Assembly (NCBI RefSeq): GCF_029544075.1
Contig: NZ_JAJQJH010000005.1
Coordinates: forward strand, 1 to 64,000
Direction of reading: 5' to 3'
Length of the DNA: 64,000 nt
Origin: Chromohalobacter canadensis
GTDB taxonomy: Bacteria > Pseudomonadota > Gammaproteobacteria > Pseudomonadales > Halomonadaceae
The position numbers and the translations under genes are program-made. This document shows positions 1 to 8,238 of this stretch, in pieces; positions within the stretch are counted from its first letter, which is position 1; every line of letters begins with the position of its first letter. The notes beneath the pieces are model-generated. The model did no database searches. It worked only from the letters and a program-made list of their open reading frames with translations, and was not told the DNA's origin.

Positions 1-68
1 CGGCACAGGTGTTTCTGGGGGAATACTCCGGCGCCCTGGATACCGCAGGTGCTGCGCTTATTGGTTGA
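1..68 (+). CDS. C-terminal end of a possible DMT/EamA-family transporter (partial)
   Basis: The first 68 bases carry an open frame in phase 3 that ends in TGA at 66-68 and reads ...VFLGEYSGALDTAGAALIG. The pattern LGE followed about ten residues later by a small-residue stretch ending GAALIG resembles the last transmembrane helix of EamA (drug/metabolite) permeases. Only about 21 codons are visible, so the family call is weak. If it is right, the polysaccharide cluster ends at the neighbouring convergent gene and does not continue leftwards. Confidence 0.3.
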   Translation, partial: AQVFLGEYSGALDTAGAALIG

Positions 69-139
69 ATTCAGGAATAAAACACCCCCGTACTCAGACA
101 GGGGCGACACACAATGACTCAATTCAACGAGAGCACGCC

Positions 140-1495
140 TCAGCGCGCCCCAAACCCAGTCGTGACCGTCTTCAGGGTGCGCAGTAGAATCAGCACGTCG
201 AGCCACAGCGAGAAATGCTTGATGTAATAGAAGTCGTACTGCAGTTTGACGGTCATGCCATCGACTTCCGCCGCGTAGCCCTGCTCGACCTGAGCCCAGC
301 CTGAAATTCCCGGCTTGACGACATGGCGGTAACTGAAAAACGGCACATCCTTCTCGTACCACTGCGAGAGATTCATGGACTCCGGGCGCGGGCCAATGAA
401 GCTCATGTCCCCTTTGAGCACATTGAGTAGCTGCGGCAGCTCATCCAGGCGGTACTTGCGAATGACCTTGCCCACGGGCGTGATACGTGGATCGTCCTCG
501 CCGGACGTAAACCCCTTTCCCTCGCCTTCGCTATACATACTGCGGAACTTGTAGATACGAAACGGCATCCCGCGATGGCCCATGCGCCATTGCACGAACA
601 TCGCCGGGCCGGGACTGTCATGGCGAATGGCCCAGGCCGTGGCCAGCATGATGGGCGCCAGCAGCGGCAACAGCAGCAAGGCACCGCACAAATCCAGGCC
701 GCGCTTGCAAGTGCTATAAAGCGGCGACGGCAACAACGAAGTCAGCTCCGTATCCGCCAGGTGCTCGAGCCTGACGCGTCCGGTACGCGACTCGTCGATC
801 TGCCTGATCTGATACACCGGAATGCCGTTCAGCGTGCACTTGGCCAGAAAGCGCACCCACTCTTGGTTGAATGCGTCGCTACGCAGATCCGCGACGATAC
901 CGTCGATACGCTGCGCCCCCAGGCGCGGCACTTCGAGTCGATACAACCCGCTCCCCTCGGTCTCGACCAGGTGACGCGCCTCGCCCAACGGCACCACAGC
1001 AAACCGCGGACGCCTAAACCGCTGCACCCACGCGTAGCCGAGGAAAAACCACAGTAGGCTTGCGGCGTAACCGCCCCACAACACGCCCTCATCAAAACGC
1101 TCGGCGCCGAGTAACAGTGCCCAAGTCGCCGCGAACACCACACTGACCAGCGGCACGACATACATCGACGCCTGCGTACCGGGAAAACGTGTCATGCGGT
1201 GCAAAACGAACAGCGTCACTAGAAACGCCGCACCCACCGCCCATAACGTGATGGCAAGTTCCGGGGCCATGTCACGCCAGAAGCCTCCGCCGTGCATCAT
1301 CAGTAGCGGCACCATCAAGACCGCCGGCAGCCCCACGACGAAGTGGAACGGCATGCCCATCAGGCACTGCTCGTACCAACGTGAGTGGCGACGCTCATAA
1401 CGCGTATCGAATGCCTTGCCGCTCGGCACTACCGACTCACTCCCTCCCCACGCCGAACGCTCCAGTTGCTCGAACACTTTATGCTTATTGAACAT
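140..1495 (-). CDS. Polyisoprenyl-phosphate hexose-1-phosphate transferase (WbaP/WcaJ/Pss type)
   Basis: This inner-membrane enzyme starts repeat-unit assembly by moving a hexose-1-phosphate from a UDP-sugar to undecaprenyl phosphate. About 451 residues. Hydrophobic segments fill residues 45-160; the C-terminal bacterial sugar transferase domain (about 265-450) starts at CKRGLDLCGALLLLP and holds the family signatures YKFRSM, RKYRLDELPQLLNVLKGDMS, IGPRPE and KPGISGWAQV. The ATG at 1495 is chosen over an upstream in-frame start because an AAAGGTGG ribosome site precedes it. It is the intact initiating transferase of the cluster; a broken relative lies at 14344-14610. Sugar specificity cannot be read from the sequence. 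Confidence 0.9.
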   Translation of the reverse strand: MFNKHKVFEQLERSAWGGSESVVPSGKAFDTRYERRHSRWYEQCLMGMPFHFVVGLPAVLMVPLLMMHGGGFWRDMAPELAITLWAVGAAFLVTLFVLHRMTRFPGTQASMYVVPLVSVVFAATWALLLGAERFDEGVLWGGYAASLLWFFLGYAWVQRFRRPRFAVVPLGEARHLVETEGSGLYRLEVPRLGAQRIDGIVADLRSDAFNQEWVRFLAKCTLNGIPVYQIRQIDESRTGRVRLEHLADTELTSLLPSPLYSTCKRGLDLCGALLLLPLLAPIMLATAWAIRHDSPGPAMFVQWRMGHRGMPFRIYKFRSMYSEGEGKGFTSGEDDPRITPVGKVIRKYRLDELPQLLNVLKGDMSFIGPRPESMNLSQWYEKDVPFFSYRHVVKPGISGWAQVEQGYAAEVDGMTVKLQYDFYYIKHFSLWLDVLILLRTLKTVTTGFGAR

Positions 1496-1877
1496 GATTG
1501 ACGCCACCTTTCCAGTGTCCCGTATCGCCCGTTCAAAGGCGCATAAAAACCGGGTTTTCGCCAAACAAGTTACGAATTGTTCTTCTATGCAGCTAGACGG
1601 TTTTAGTGATTAAGGAACCCTATATTATTCATGCGCAGAAGCGCCAAAATCGTACGTCAAAACCCAGTCGCACTTTACACTTACACCGCCATAGCAAATC
1701 GACACCAAAAGGATCCATACAATAAGATTAACGCTACTCATTGCGCACTCTACTTGCGCTCACCATGAACATTGGAAGGTAATTAAAATGATAAAAATAC
1801 ACCTCCAGTAAGGAAAACTCTCACCTCATCACCCAACAAAATTCAAGCTATGCTAGGCAATTATTTCGGAGGGGAAA
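1496..1877. other. AT-rich divergent intergenic region in the EPS cluster
   Basis: These 382 bases separate the divergently transcribed initiating transferase and the beta-helix protein and are clearly more AT-rich than the flanking genes. No open frame with a ribosome site and no convincing ops/JUMPstart element (GGCGGTAG) was found. It presumably holds both promoters, and its composition would suit an MvaT-type silencer; both points are inference. Confidence 0.4.
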
Positions 1878-4031
1878 ATGAATACTTCGAGAAGACGACT
1901 CTTGGCTCGACTACTCCAGGGTGGCGCTGTACTGACCGCCTCCGGTCTATTGCCGACTCACACGGCCGGCATGGAAAAACACGCGGCAGATATGGAAAAA
2001 AGAGACAAAGAGGGAAAAACAACGCAGGAGGGAGCAGAGACGCTGCATGTCGACTCCATCGCCGATATGCAGGCACTGGACGTTGCCCGCCTTCAAGATG
2101 GGCAACGTATTCAGGTTGTCGGTTACCATGCGGGGGAAACACTCGGTGGAGGGAGCTTCGTCTGGTACGTCCATGAGCGACGCGAGGCCGACGGCGGCAC
2201 CTGTTTTCGTGCCCATGACCAAGCCGACGGACGCTTTCTAAGACGCCTCGACGACACGCTCACGCCCGGCATGTTCGGCGCGCGCGGGGATGGCAGCGAC
2301 CAGTATCTCGCCTTAAGGCAACTTGCCAAATCCGCCAACGCCCAGCAGCGCGATGTCGTCTTTCCCGAGGGTGATTTCGCCTCTTCGGGTACAGGGTTAC
2401 GCTTCAAGGGCATCCGCGTGAACGGGGCAGGCATCAATCGAACAACCATTCGTTATACCAGCGACACTTACGGTGCACTGGTTGAGGTTGATGATGGCAC
2501 CACTCTCTCTGGCATGACCCTGGATGGTAATGTCAGCGACGATCCCGAGCGCTGGAGCGTCTCCAACTACGACGCCTTTACCGGCTGTCTACCCCTGGAC
2601 CTCATTGGCCAAGACGTCACCGTCCACGACGTCATCTGCCGCCGTTCCCCTCTCGCCTGTATCCGCGTTGGAGCACGAAATTTCGTGCTTCGCGATGTCG
2701 TTGCTGAGCATGCACGCGGTAACTCTGGGGACGGTTTCTTCATCGCCGACTCCCGCGATGGCCTCGTCGAACGCTGCCAAGCACGTGATTTCACGCGCAT
2801 CGGCTTCGTCTCCGACACCTATGGCAGTAGCCCGGCGTACATGCTCAGCGAGCGCATCGACTTCATCGACTGCCTCGCCGAAAACGGCCATCACGCTAGC
2901 GTCGATTACGGTAACGCCGAATTCAACACCGGTTACTGGGCCGAACATAGCGACGAGGTACGCTTCATCAATTGTCGCTCACGCGATACGACGCATTCTG
3001 GCTTCGTCGCCACCACCGGACGCGTCCCGTCGCTGGGTATTGGGCATTTTACGGTGCGTGGCTGCATCGCCGAGACCACCAACATCGGCTTTTACCTCAA
3101 AGACCTAAATGTCACACCCGTGCGTCATATTGTCGACGACTGCTTGTCACGCGATGTCGACAGGGGGCTTTGTATCGAAATGGATCTCGCAGCCAGCCAT
3201 CTCACTGGCCAGCGCTTCACCACGGTGCTACGCGGTGCCCAACGCAGTAGCAGCTCCCTATTGCTCAGAGGCGATGGACATATCGATATCCGCGATATCG
3301 ACGAAACCTGGCAAACTTTCCATCCGCGCCGCTATGAGAGCATCAGGGCCAGCTACGCGTCGGTCGTTGCCGCAGGTAACTTCAAAGGCGAGCTGCATCT
3401 CGCCAACTTCCAGAGTCGATATGGCGACACCGACGAGCCCGCCGCCGTAGGCTTCAAGCTCATCGGCCAATCACACCTGCGCAACTTCACGCTGAGCGCT
3501 ACGCGGGCACGGCTCTTTCATGTGCCGGCCGAGCACATCAGCCTGCACGACTGCGAGATCCCCTCTGGCTGGGTCAAAGCCTTCAACGCGCTCGACGTAG
3601 ACGCCTGCCGGCTCGGCGACGGTGTGCCACGCTTCGATATCTTCGACACCACGCAGCATCACCGTTACCGCCACTGCCAGTTCGACTTCACTCCCGGCGG
3701 CGGGCATCTCTACCTGCACAACAGCGACAAACGCAATTCACGGCATGTAGTGCGCTTCGAGCGGTGCCGTTTCAAGAAAGACCTCGCCCAGCACGGCTAC
3801 ATGATCACCCTCGATGCCGCGCCCGGGGTCTTCATGGCCAATGAGAGCAACTACCTGACCTTCCGCGACTGCACCTTCGAAAACACCGGCCAGGCCACCG
3901 ATACCCCTGCGATACGCACCCTCCAGCGTCCACCGCAAGCCTCGCTGACCGGGTACGGCAACCGCAAAAACGACGCCATTGGCACCCTTACCGCCTTCGA
4001 ACTCGACGACGACCTCATGGCCGACGGCTAA
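1878..4031 (+). CDS. Tat-exported right-handed beta-helix protein (pectate-lyase-like fold)
   Basis: 717 residues. The N-terminus MNTSRRRLLARLL followed by a hydrophobic stretch to about residue 30 is a twin-arginine signal. Residues about 95-125 and onward resemble the opening of phage/EPS pectin-lyase-fold proteins (GMFGARGDGSDQ, then FPEGDF), followed by many short beta-strand turns (FRDC, VRGC, LHDC, FEDC-like) typical of a parallel beta-helix. Such proteins in EPS loci act as polysaccharide lyases, hydrolases or epimerases in the periplasm or outside. A strong GGAGGGG site precedes the ATG. No catalytic residues can be assigned, so lyase activity is inferred from fold and context only. 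Confidence 0.75.
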   Translation: MNTSRRRLLARLLQGGAVLTASGLLPTHTAGMEKHAADMEKRDKEGKTTQEGAETLHVDSIADMQALDVARLQDGQRIQVVGYHAGETLGGGSFVWYVHERREADGGTCFRAHDQADGRFLRRLDDTLTPGMFGARGDGSDQYLALRQLAKSANAQQRDVVFPEGDFASSGTGLRFKGIRVNGAGINRTTIRYTSDTYGALVEVDDGTTLSGMTLDGNVSDDPERWSVSNYDAFTGCLPLDLIGQDVTVHDVICRRSPLACIRVGARNFVLRDVVAEHARGNSGDGFFIADSRDGLVERCQARDFTRIGFVSDTYGSSPAYMLSERIDFIDCLAENGHHASVDYGNAEFNTGYWAEHSDEVRFINCRSRDTTHSGFVATTGRVPSLGIGHFTVRGCIAETTNIGFYLKDLNVTPVRHIVDDCLSRDVDRGLCIEMDLAASHLTGQRFTTVLRGAQRSSSSLLLRGDGHIDIRDIDETWQTFHPRRYESIRASYASVVAAGNFKGELHLANFQSRYGDTDEPAAVGFKLIGQSHLRNFTLSATRARLFHVPAEHISLHDCEIPSGWVKAFNALDVDACRLGDGVPRFDIFDTTQHHRYRHCQFDFTPGGGHLYLHNSDKRNSRHVVRFERCRFKKDLAQHGYMITLDAAPGVFMANESNYLTFRDCTFENTGQATDTPAIRTLQRPPQASLTGYGNRKNDAIGTLTAFELDDDLMADG

Positions 4032-4061
4032 CGCAGCGACAAGCTTGCCTCACAAACGCAA

Positions 4062-4081
4062 ACGGCCCCAAAAGGGGCCGT
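4062..4081. terminator. Bidirectional rho-independent terminator hairpin
   Basis: Perfect 8-bp stem ACGGCCCC/GGGGCCGT around an AAAA loop, between the convergent beta-helix gene and the phosphatase gene. The flanking T-run is poor on both strands. Almost the same hairpin occurs at 4697-4718. Confidence 0.6.
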
Positions 4082-4134
4082 CAGCATTTACGCGTCACTG
4101 CACTGTTCAATACGTATAATTTCTCAATACCAAC

Positions 4135-4575
4135 CTACAACTTCCCCGCCCACGCCTCGGCCGCGTTGACCAATTGCCGATGCACGTGCGTGAACGCTTC
4201 ATCGCTCTTGCCGTAGGGGTCGGAAATCTCAGGGTTGGCCAGCCAACGCCCGAACAGCATGGTCTTGCCGAACGCCGAGGGTAACAGCTCCCCCACCGCG
4301 CGGCGTTGGCGTTCCGTCATTACCAAGACCAAGTCCGCTTCGCGCAGCATCGTTTCATCGATCTGGCGTGCCTTATGCGCCTTGAGCGCATTGGCGAGCT
4401 CCGGCTTTTCGACCTCCGCCAATGCGCGGGAATGCGTCTCGACGCCCTCTCCCACGCGCGCGCCAAGGCCCGCCGTAGCGATCATCCGATCAGGGTACTG
4501 CCGCTGTAACAGCGCCGCCGCCACCGGGCTACGACAGATATTGCCCGTACACACCACCAGAATACGTTTAAACAT
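4135..4575 (-). CDS. Low-molecular-weight protein tyrosine phosphatase, Wzb/Etp-like
   Basis: 146 residues. The P-loop VCTGNICRSP (residues about 8-17, catalytic Cys and Arg) and the C-terminal DPYGKSDEAF general-acid loop are both present, so the enzyme should be active. In capsule and EPS loci this enzyme dephosphorylates the autokinase Wzc and thereby controls chain length and export. The start MFKRILVVC at 4575 is chosen over a longer frame because it matches the family N-terminus. No Wzc kinase or Wza channel gene is near, so its substrate must be encoded elsewhere. It is bracketed by two almost identical hairpins and is probably a single-gene unit. Confidence 0.9.
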   Translation of the reverse strand: MFKRILVVCTGNICRSPVAAALLQRQYPDRMIATAGLGARVGEGVETHSRALAEVEKPELANALKAHKARQIDETMLREADLVLVMTERQRRAVGELLPSAFGKTMLFGRWLANPEISDPYGKSDEAFTHVHRQLVNAAEAWAGKL

Positions 4576-4696
4576 CAATGCCGAGCCCCATTTCGCTTTG
4601 CACAACGCCCTATCGTGACGCCAAAGCGCACCAACCGGAAGATGAAAAGCCTCGCCATCCCAGCATGGGCGCGCTCATGCCCCGGCCACAAACAAC

Positions 4697-4718
4697 AACG
4701 GCCCCGAAAGGGGCCGTT
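4697..4718. terminator. Terminator-like hairpin after the OpuAC-like gene
   Basis: 9-bp stem AACGGCCCC/GGGGCCGTT with a GAAA loop, between the OpuAC-like gene and the phosphatase gene, both read on the minus strand. It is a near copy of the hairpin at 4062-4081. Confidence 0.55.
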
Positions 4719-4774
4719 CACGTTCAGCGTTTCCATCATGCAAGCTTCAGGAAGCAAACTCCAAGAAGCAAACT

Positions 4775-5758
4775 TCAGGGAGCGGGCTTCGCCAGATCGC
4801 TGATCTTTTCGAGATCGTAGCGCTGCGCGGTCTCGGCGGTGACCACGAAGCCGTTCTTATCTTCCGCAGGCGCTGGCTCGAAGCCCACCAGGTCGCGTTC
4901 GGGCAGCAATGCCGACAGGGGTTGTCCGCTCGTGTCGGCGAGCGTGTTCAGCCAACCACCCAAGCTGCCGGTGTATTCCGGGAACAGGTCGATCTCGCCA
5001 CTTTCGAGCAGGGGCAGATAGGTGGCGCGGTTGCCGATTTCCTGGCGATGCCGGGTGGGGTATCCCGCCTGGTCGAGCGCCTGGCGATACATTTCCGCCA
5101 GGATGATGCTCTCGGCGAAGTTACCGGAGCCGACCACGATGGTGGGGCCCTCTTTTTTCGGCGCACTCTCCGAAGGCGCGGACGCTCCATGTTCCTTAAG
5201 CCACTCCCGGGCGATGGTTTCCGCCTCCACCCCGTCGAGCGCGAAGCGTCGATTCATCTCGGTAAGTTCCGGGGTCGTCAGGGCGGCGCTGAGCGGATTG
5301 AGCACCTCACCGAGCTCGGGGTAGGCGTCGCCGATGGACTGATGGGCCACCGGAATGACGTTTTCCGCCGGCTGGGCGTTACGATCGTCCTCCAGCAGGA
5401 CGAAGCGGTCAGTGGCAAGATACCCATTGGTGGTGAAGAGCACGCCGATCTGGATGTCTCCGTTCAAGAGCGCCTCTCGCGTGCGCGGCCCACCGGGGTC
5501 GGTGACCACGAAGTCGGCGAAGTGCAAGCCGTACTCTTCCTCGAGCGCGGGCAGGCAGTATGGCTCATGAGGACACTCCTCGCCGGAGCCGAACACGAAC
5601 TGGTTGGCGATGGTTTCCGGCCCGCTCTTGTTGGTCGACTCTTCCTGCTCGGCCTCACTGGCCGACAAGGAAGGCGCTGCCAGAAACAAAGCGGCCAGTG
5701 CCGTGCTGAACATCAGGGAGCTGCGCCCGGTCAGTAGCTGGTTGCTCAATTCGATCAC
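4775..5758 (-). CDS. OpuAC-like osmoprotectant-binding protein with lobes in swapped order
   Basis: 327 residues if translation starts at the GTG at 5758; an ATG at 5713 is an alternative, and neither has a good ribosome site. A hydrophobic export signal (FSTALAALFLAAPSLSAS) is followed by residues 52-195, which resemble the second half of OpuAC/ProX proteins (ECPHEPYCLP, RFVLLEDDR, NPLSAALT, REWLKEHG). Residues about 205-325 resemble the first half (VVGSGNFAESIILAEMY, GEIDLFPEYTG) and end exactly where the second half normally begins (ISDLAKPAP). The order is therefore C-part then N-part. It may be a circular permutation or what remains of a tandem-domain protein. No ATPase or permease gene is adjacent. 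Ligand unknown; a quaternary amine is the family expectation. Confidence 0.65.
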   Translation of the reverse strand: MIELSNQLLTGRSSLMFSTALAALFLAAPSLSASEAEQEESTNKSGPETIANQFVFGSGEECPHEPYCLPALEEEYGLHFADFVVTDPGGPRTREALLNGDIQIGVLFTTNGYLATDRFVLLEDDRNAQPAENVIPVAHQSIGDAYPELGEVLNPLSAALTTPELTEMNRRFALDGVEAETIAREWLKEHGASAPSESAPKKEGPTIVVGSGNFAESIILAEMYRQALDQAGYPTRHRQEIGNRATYLPLLESGEIDLFPEYTGSLGGWLNTLADTSGQPLSALLPERDLVGFEPAPAEDKNGFVVTAETAQRYDLEKISDLAKPAP

Positions 5759-6098
5759 CCCATAATATTGAAGTTGTGTGTCAGATTGTCAGGCGTTGTC
5801 GAGGCGCCGAGCCCCATCGCCGGCATCGACGTTCGACACGCAATGAACACACACCCTATATAGCTATCGCTGTCGTTACAAAATTCTGGGGGCGTACATC
5901 GCCGATGATTCGGGGCTGAGAGGCCCGTCGTAGAGATAAGGCGTCGTGGCGATGAGGCTGGCGGTGCTTGTCCGGAGGCGCTGGCCGGGCCGGCGGAAAA
6001 ATGGCAGGCGTCATACAAACCGGAGAAGCCGCCATGCTACCATCCGGCTTCACACCGACATCACCGACCCGCTTTCCCTATGACCCCCGCCCTCTACT
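5759..6098. other. Intergenic region without a recognisable gene
   Basis: These 340 bases lie between the divergently read OpuAC-like gene and a GT2 gene. Short frames exist, but none has a ribosome site or family resemblance. Presumably it holds both promoters; no clear sigma-70 box pair was recognised. Confidence 0.4.
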
Positions 6099-7028
6099 AT
6101 GACCGATGTGCCGCTTGTCTCCGTTATCATTCCCATGCATGGGCGCTCCCATTTCATCGAGGCGGCACTGCGCAGCGTCATCGCTCAGACGCATCCCCGG
6201 GTCGAGACGATACTGGTCGACGACAACGGCGAAGGCTCCGCAAACCAGTTGGCGACGCACGAGCAGGTCGCCCCCTTTCTGGGGCCCAACGTGCGCTACT
6301 CGGCGAACCCCGCCAATGTCGGCGTCTCCGCGACGCGCAACCGGGGCGTCGAGCTGGCCCGGGGCGAGTACGTCACCTTTCTGGACGATGATGATCTGTA
6401 TTACGAGCACAAGGTCGCTCATCAGTTGCAGCACATGCTGGACCACAAGCTGAACATCAGCATCTGCTCCTTCGACCGGTTCGACACGGACGGCGAGACG
6501 CAACCGGCGAGTGCCATCCAGCCACCCCTGACATGCGCCCAGGATGTGCTCTTCGGCGATCCCTCCCCGCATGCGCCCACCATCATGATCGAGCGGGCAT
6601 TCTTCCAGCGCATAGGCGGCTTCAACGAATCGCTGGCCTACCGCGAAGATCTCATGCTGGTGACACGAGCGCTCAGTCACGGCGCCGCCATCGGCTCGAT
6701 ACCGCAGCCCCTCTTCAATTATCGGGTACACCCTGGCTTCCGGCTCTCCAAGAAGCGGTTCGCATGCGACGAGATCGACCGCATCTACGCGATCATCGAC
6801 GAAGAAGAAGCCGAACTTCGTCGCCAGTTGCCCCCTGCGGAACGGGAACGGTTGCTGTCGGTGCGTCGCTACAAGCAGCTCGAGGTCCTGTTCAAGAACG
6901 GCTGCCGCATCCCCTTCGCGCTGCTCGCCGACACCGTGAAGTACGCCTTCAAGACCGGGGACCACAAGCAGTTGTTGCGTGGCATCTCGAAATACGTGCG
7001 CGCAGCCCTAGGGCGCAACAAGCATTAG
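6099..7028 (+). CDS. Family 2 glycosyltransferase (GT-A fold)
   Basis: 309 residues. The N-terminus VPLVSVIIPMHGRSHFIEAALRSV and the nucleotide-sugar motif ILVDDNGEGS at about 38-47 are typical of GT2. The metal-binding DxD lies in FLDDDDLYY (about residues 94-102), and a downstream YREDLMLVTRA stretch can supply the ED catalytic base. It should act at the cytoplasmic membrane face, adding one sugar to the lipid-linked EPS repeat. No strong ribosome site precedes the ATG. It is the only plus-strand transferase here and has its own terminator. Donor and acceptor are unknown. Confidence 0.85.
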   Translation: MTDVPLVSVIIPMHGRSHFIEAALRSVIAQTHPRVETILVDDNGEGSANQLATHEQVAPFLGPNVRYSANPANVGVSATRNRGVELARGEYVTFLDDDDLYYEHKVAHQLQHMLDHKLNISICSFDRFDTDGETQPASAIQPPLTCAQDVLFGDPSPHAPTIMIERAFFQRIGGFNESLAYREDLMLVTRALSHGAAIGSIPQPLFNYRVHPGFRLSKKRFACDEIDRIYAIIDEEEAELRRQLPPAERERLLSVRRYKQLEVLFKNGCRIPFALLADTVKYAFKTGDHKQLLRGISKYVRAALGRNKH

Positions 7029-7042
7029 ACGCCGTAAAATCA

Positions 7043-7067
7043 AAAAAGCCCCGGTTCGGGGCTTTTT
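7043..7067 (+). terminator. Rho-independent terminator of the GT2 gene
   Basis: Stem AAAAAGCCCCG/CGGGGCTTTTT with a GTT loop and a T-run, 15 bases after the GT2 stop codon. The A-run on the other side makes it usable for minus-strand transcripts as well. Confidence 0.85.
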
Positions 7068-7128
7068 CGATCATGACCTACTGGGACTCATGGCGACGCA
7101 TCGCGCCTCATCGCGCGTTATAAGAAAC

Positions 7129-8238
7129 TCATGGCAGCGCCTCGTAGCGTTCGGCGATGGCGCTAGGTGAGAAGCCCCGGTAATGGCTCGGGTCGATACG
7201 TGGCGGTGCCGCGACGGCGCTGGCGATCTTCTCGGCCAGGGCGGCTTCGTCGTCGCAGGCCACCAGATAATTCGCCAGCTCCCCCGTCAGGATATCCCGC
7301 GGCCCCGAGGGGCAATCGGTACTCACCACCGGCGTGCCGCAGATCAGCGACTCCGCGATCACACGGCCGAAGCCCTCGTAGTCGGAGGCCAGTACCAGCA
7401 GGTCGGCGTGGCGAATGTAGGGATAAGGATTGGCCTTCTGGCCGAGGAACATCACGCGCGACTCGAGCCCCAGCTCACGGACCAGCGCCTGGGCGTTTTC
7501 CAATTCCCCCTCGCCGACGAAGACCAGCTTCTGGGCGATGCCGCTCGCCTTGTAGGCGCGCAGCAGGCGGTCGTAGCGCTTCTGCCGCAGCCCCAGGCGC
7601 CCCACGCTAACGATATAGTCGCTCACCTCGACGTCCTGGTACATGCGACGCTCGATGTCATCCGCGTCGATGATGTTGTGAATCACCTCGCCATGAGCCG
7701 GCGTCGCTCCGTGGGCATCCAGCGATGCCAGGATACCGTGGGAAATGGCGATGACCCGCCGGCCGCCGTAGAGCTTGCGGATCTTGCGTACCGCCTTGGC
7801 CCGTGAGCCACGCTTGCCCAGTAAGGCCTCCGTGGGGTCGGTGCGAATGCACAGCCACGCCCGCGCCGCCAGCGAGGACTCGGTGACGACCCGGTGCGCG
7901 TAATACAGGTTCGCGATGATGACGTCGTAGCTTCTCGCCTCGTCACGCAACCAGGCATCGAGTTTCTCGGCGTGCAAGCGAAAGCGCCGCAGCTTTTGCC
8001 AGGCGTTCGCATACTGGAAGGGAAGCGTCTTGACCGTCACGCCTTCGGGTATGTCATGCCATACCTTGTCGCTGAGCACGGCGATGGTGACGTCATGGCC
8101 GCGCCCTGCCAGCGCCCTGGCCAGGTTCAGGATCGAGATCGGCGCACCGCCACCACCCAGGTGGTCGGATACGAATAGAAACGACGTGTGGTCACCGCTC
8201 ACCGGCCAGCCCCTTCGCCATGGCTTCCGTTCCTTCAT
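7129..8238 (-). CDS. Family 4 glycosyltransferase (GT-B fold)
   Basis: Up to 369 residues. The N-terminal acceptor domain begins FVSDHLGGGGAPISILNLARAL. The C-terminal donor domain contains VSVGRLGLRQKRYDRLLRAY, FVGEGE, FLGQKANPYPYIRHADLLVLASDYEGFG and SLICGTPVVSTDCPSGP, the GT4 EX7E region. The start is unsettled: the ATG at 8238 overlaps the upstream gene by 47 bases, whereas an in-frame GTG at 8202 (VSGDHTSFLF) overlaps by only 11. Either way it is translationally linked to the upstream GT92-like gene. Cytoplasmic role in EPS repeat assembly; linkage unknown. Confidence 0.85.
   Translation of the reverse strand: MKERKPWRRGWPVSGDHTSFLFVSDHLGGGGAPISILNLARALAGRGHDVTIAVLSDKVWHDIPEGVTVKTLPFQYANAWQKLRRFRLHAEKLDAWLRDEARSYDVIIANLYYAHRVVTESSLAARAWLCIRTDPTEALLGKRGSRAKAVRKIRKLYGGRRVIAISHGILASLDAHGATPAHGEVIHNIIDADDIERRMYQDVEVSDYIVSVGRLGLRQKRYDRLLRAYKASGIAQKLVFVGEGELENAQALVRELGLESRVMFLGQKANPYPYIRHADLLVLASDYEGFGRVIAESLICGTPVVSTDCPSGPRDILTGELANYLVACDDEAALAEKIASAVAAPPRIDPSHYRGFSPSAIAERYEALP

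Noticed and set aside
4922-5737. Plus-strand open frame of 271 codons opposite the OpuAC-like gene
   Set aside because: Considered because the sense gene is odd, but it has no signal, motif or ribosome site, whereas the sense strand shows clear OpuAC motifs.
6078-6965. Minus-strand open frame of 295 codons opposite the GT2 gene
   Set aside because: Shadow frame; the GT2 motifs on the plus strand are unambiguous.
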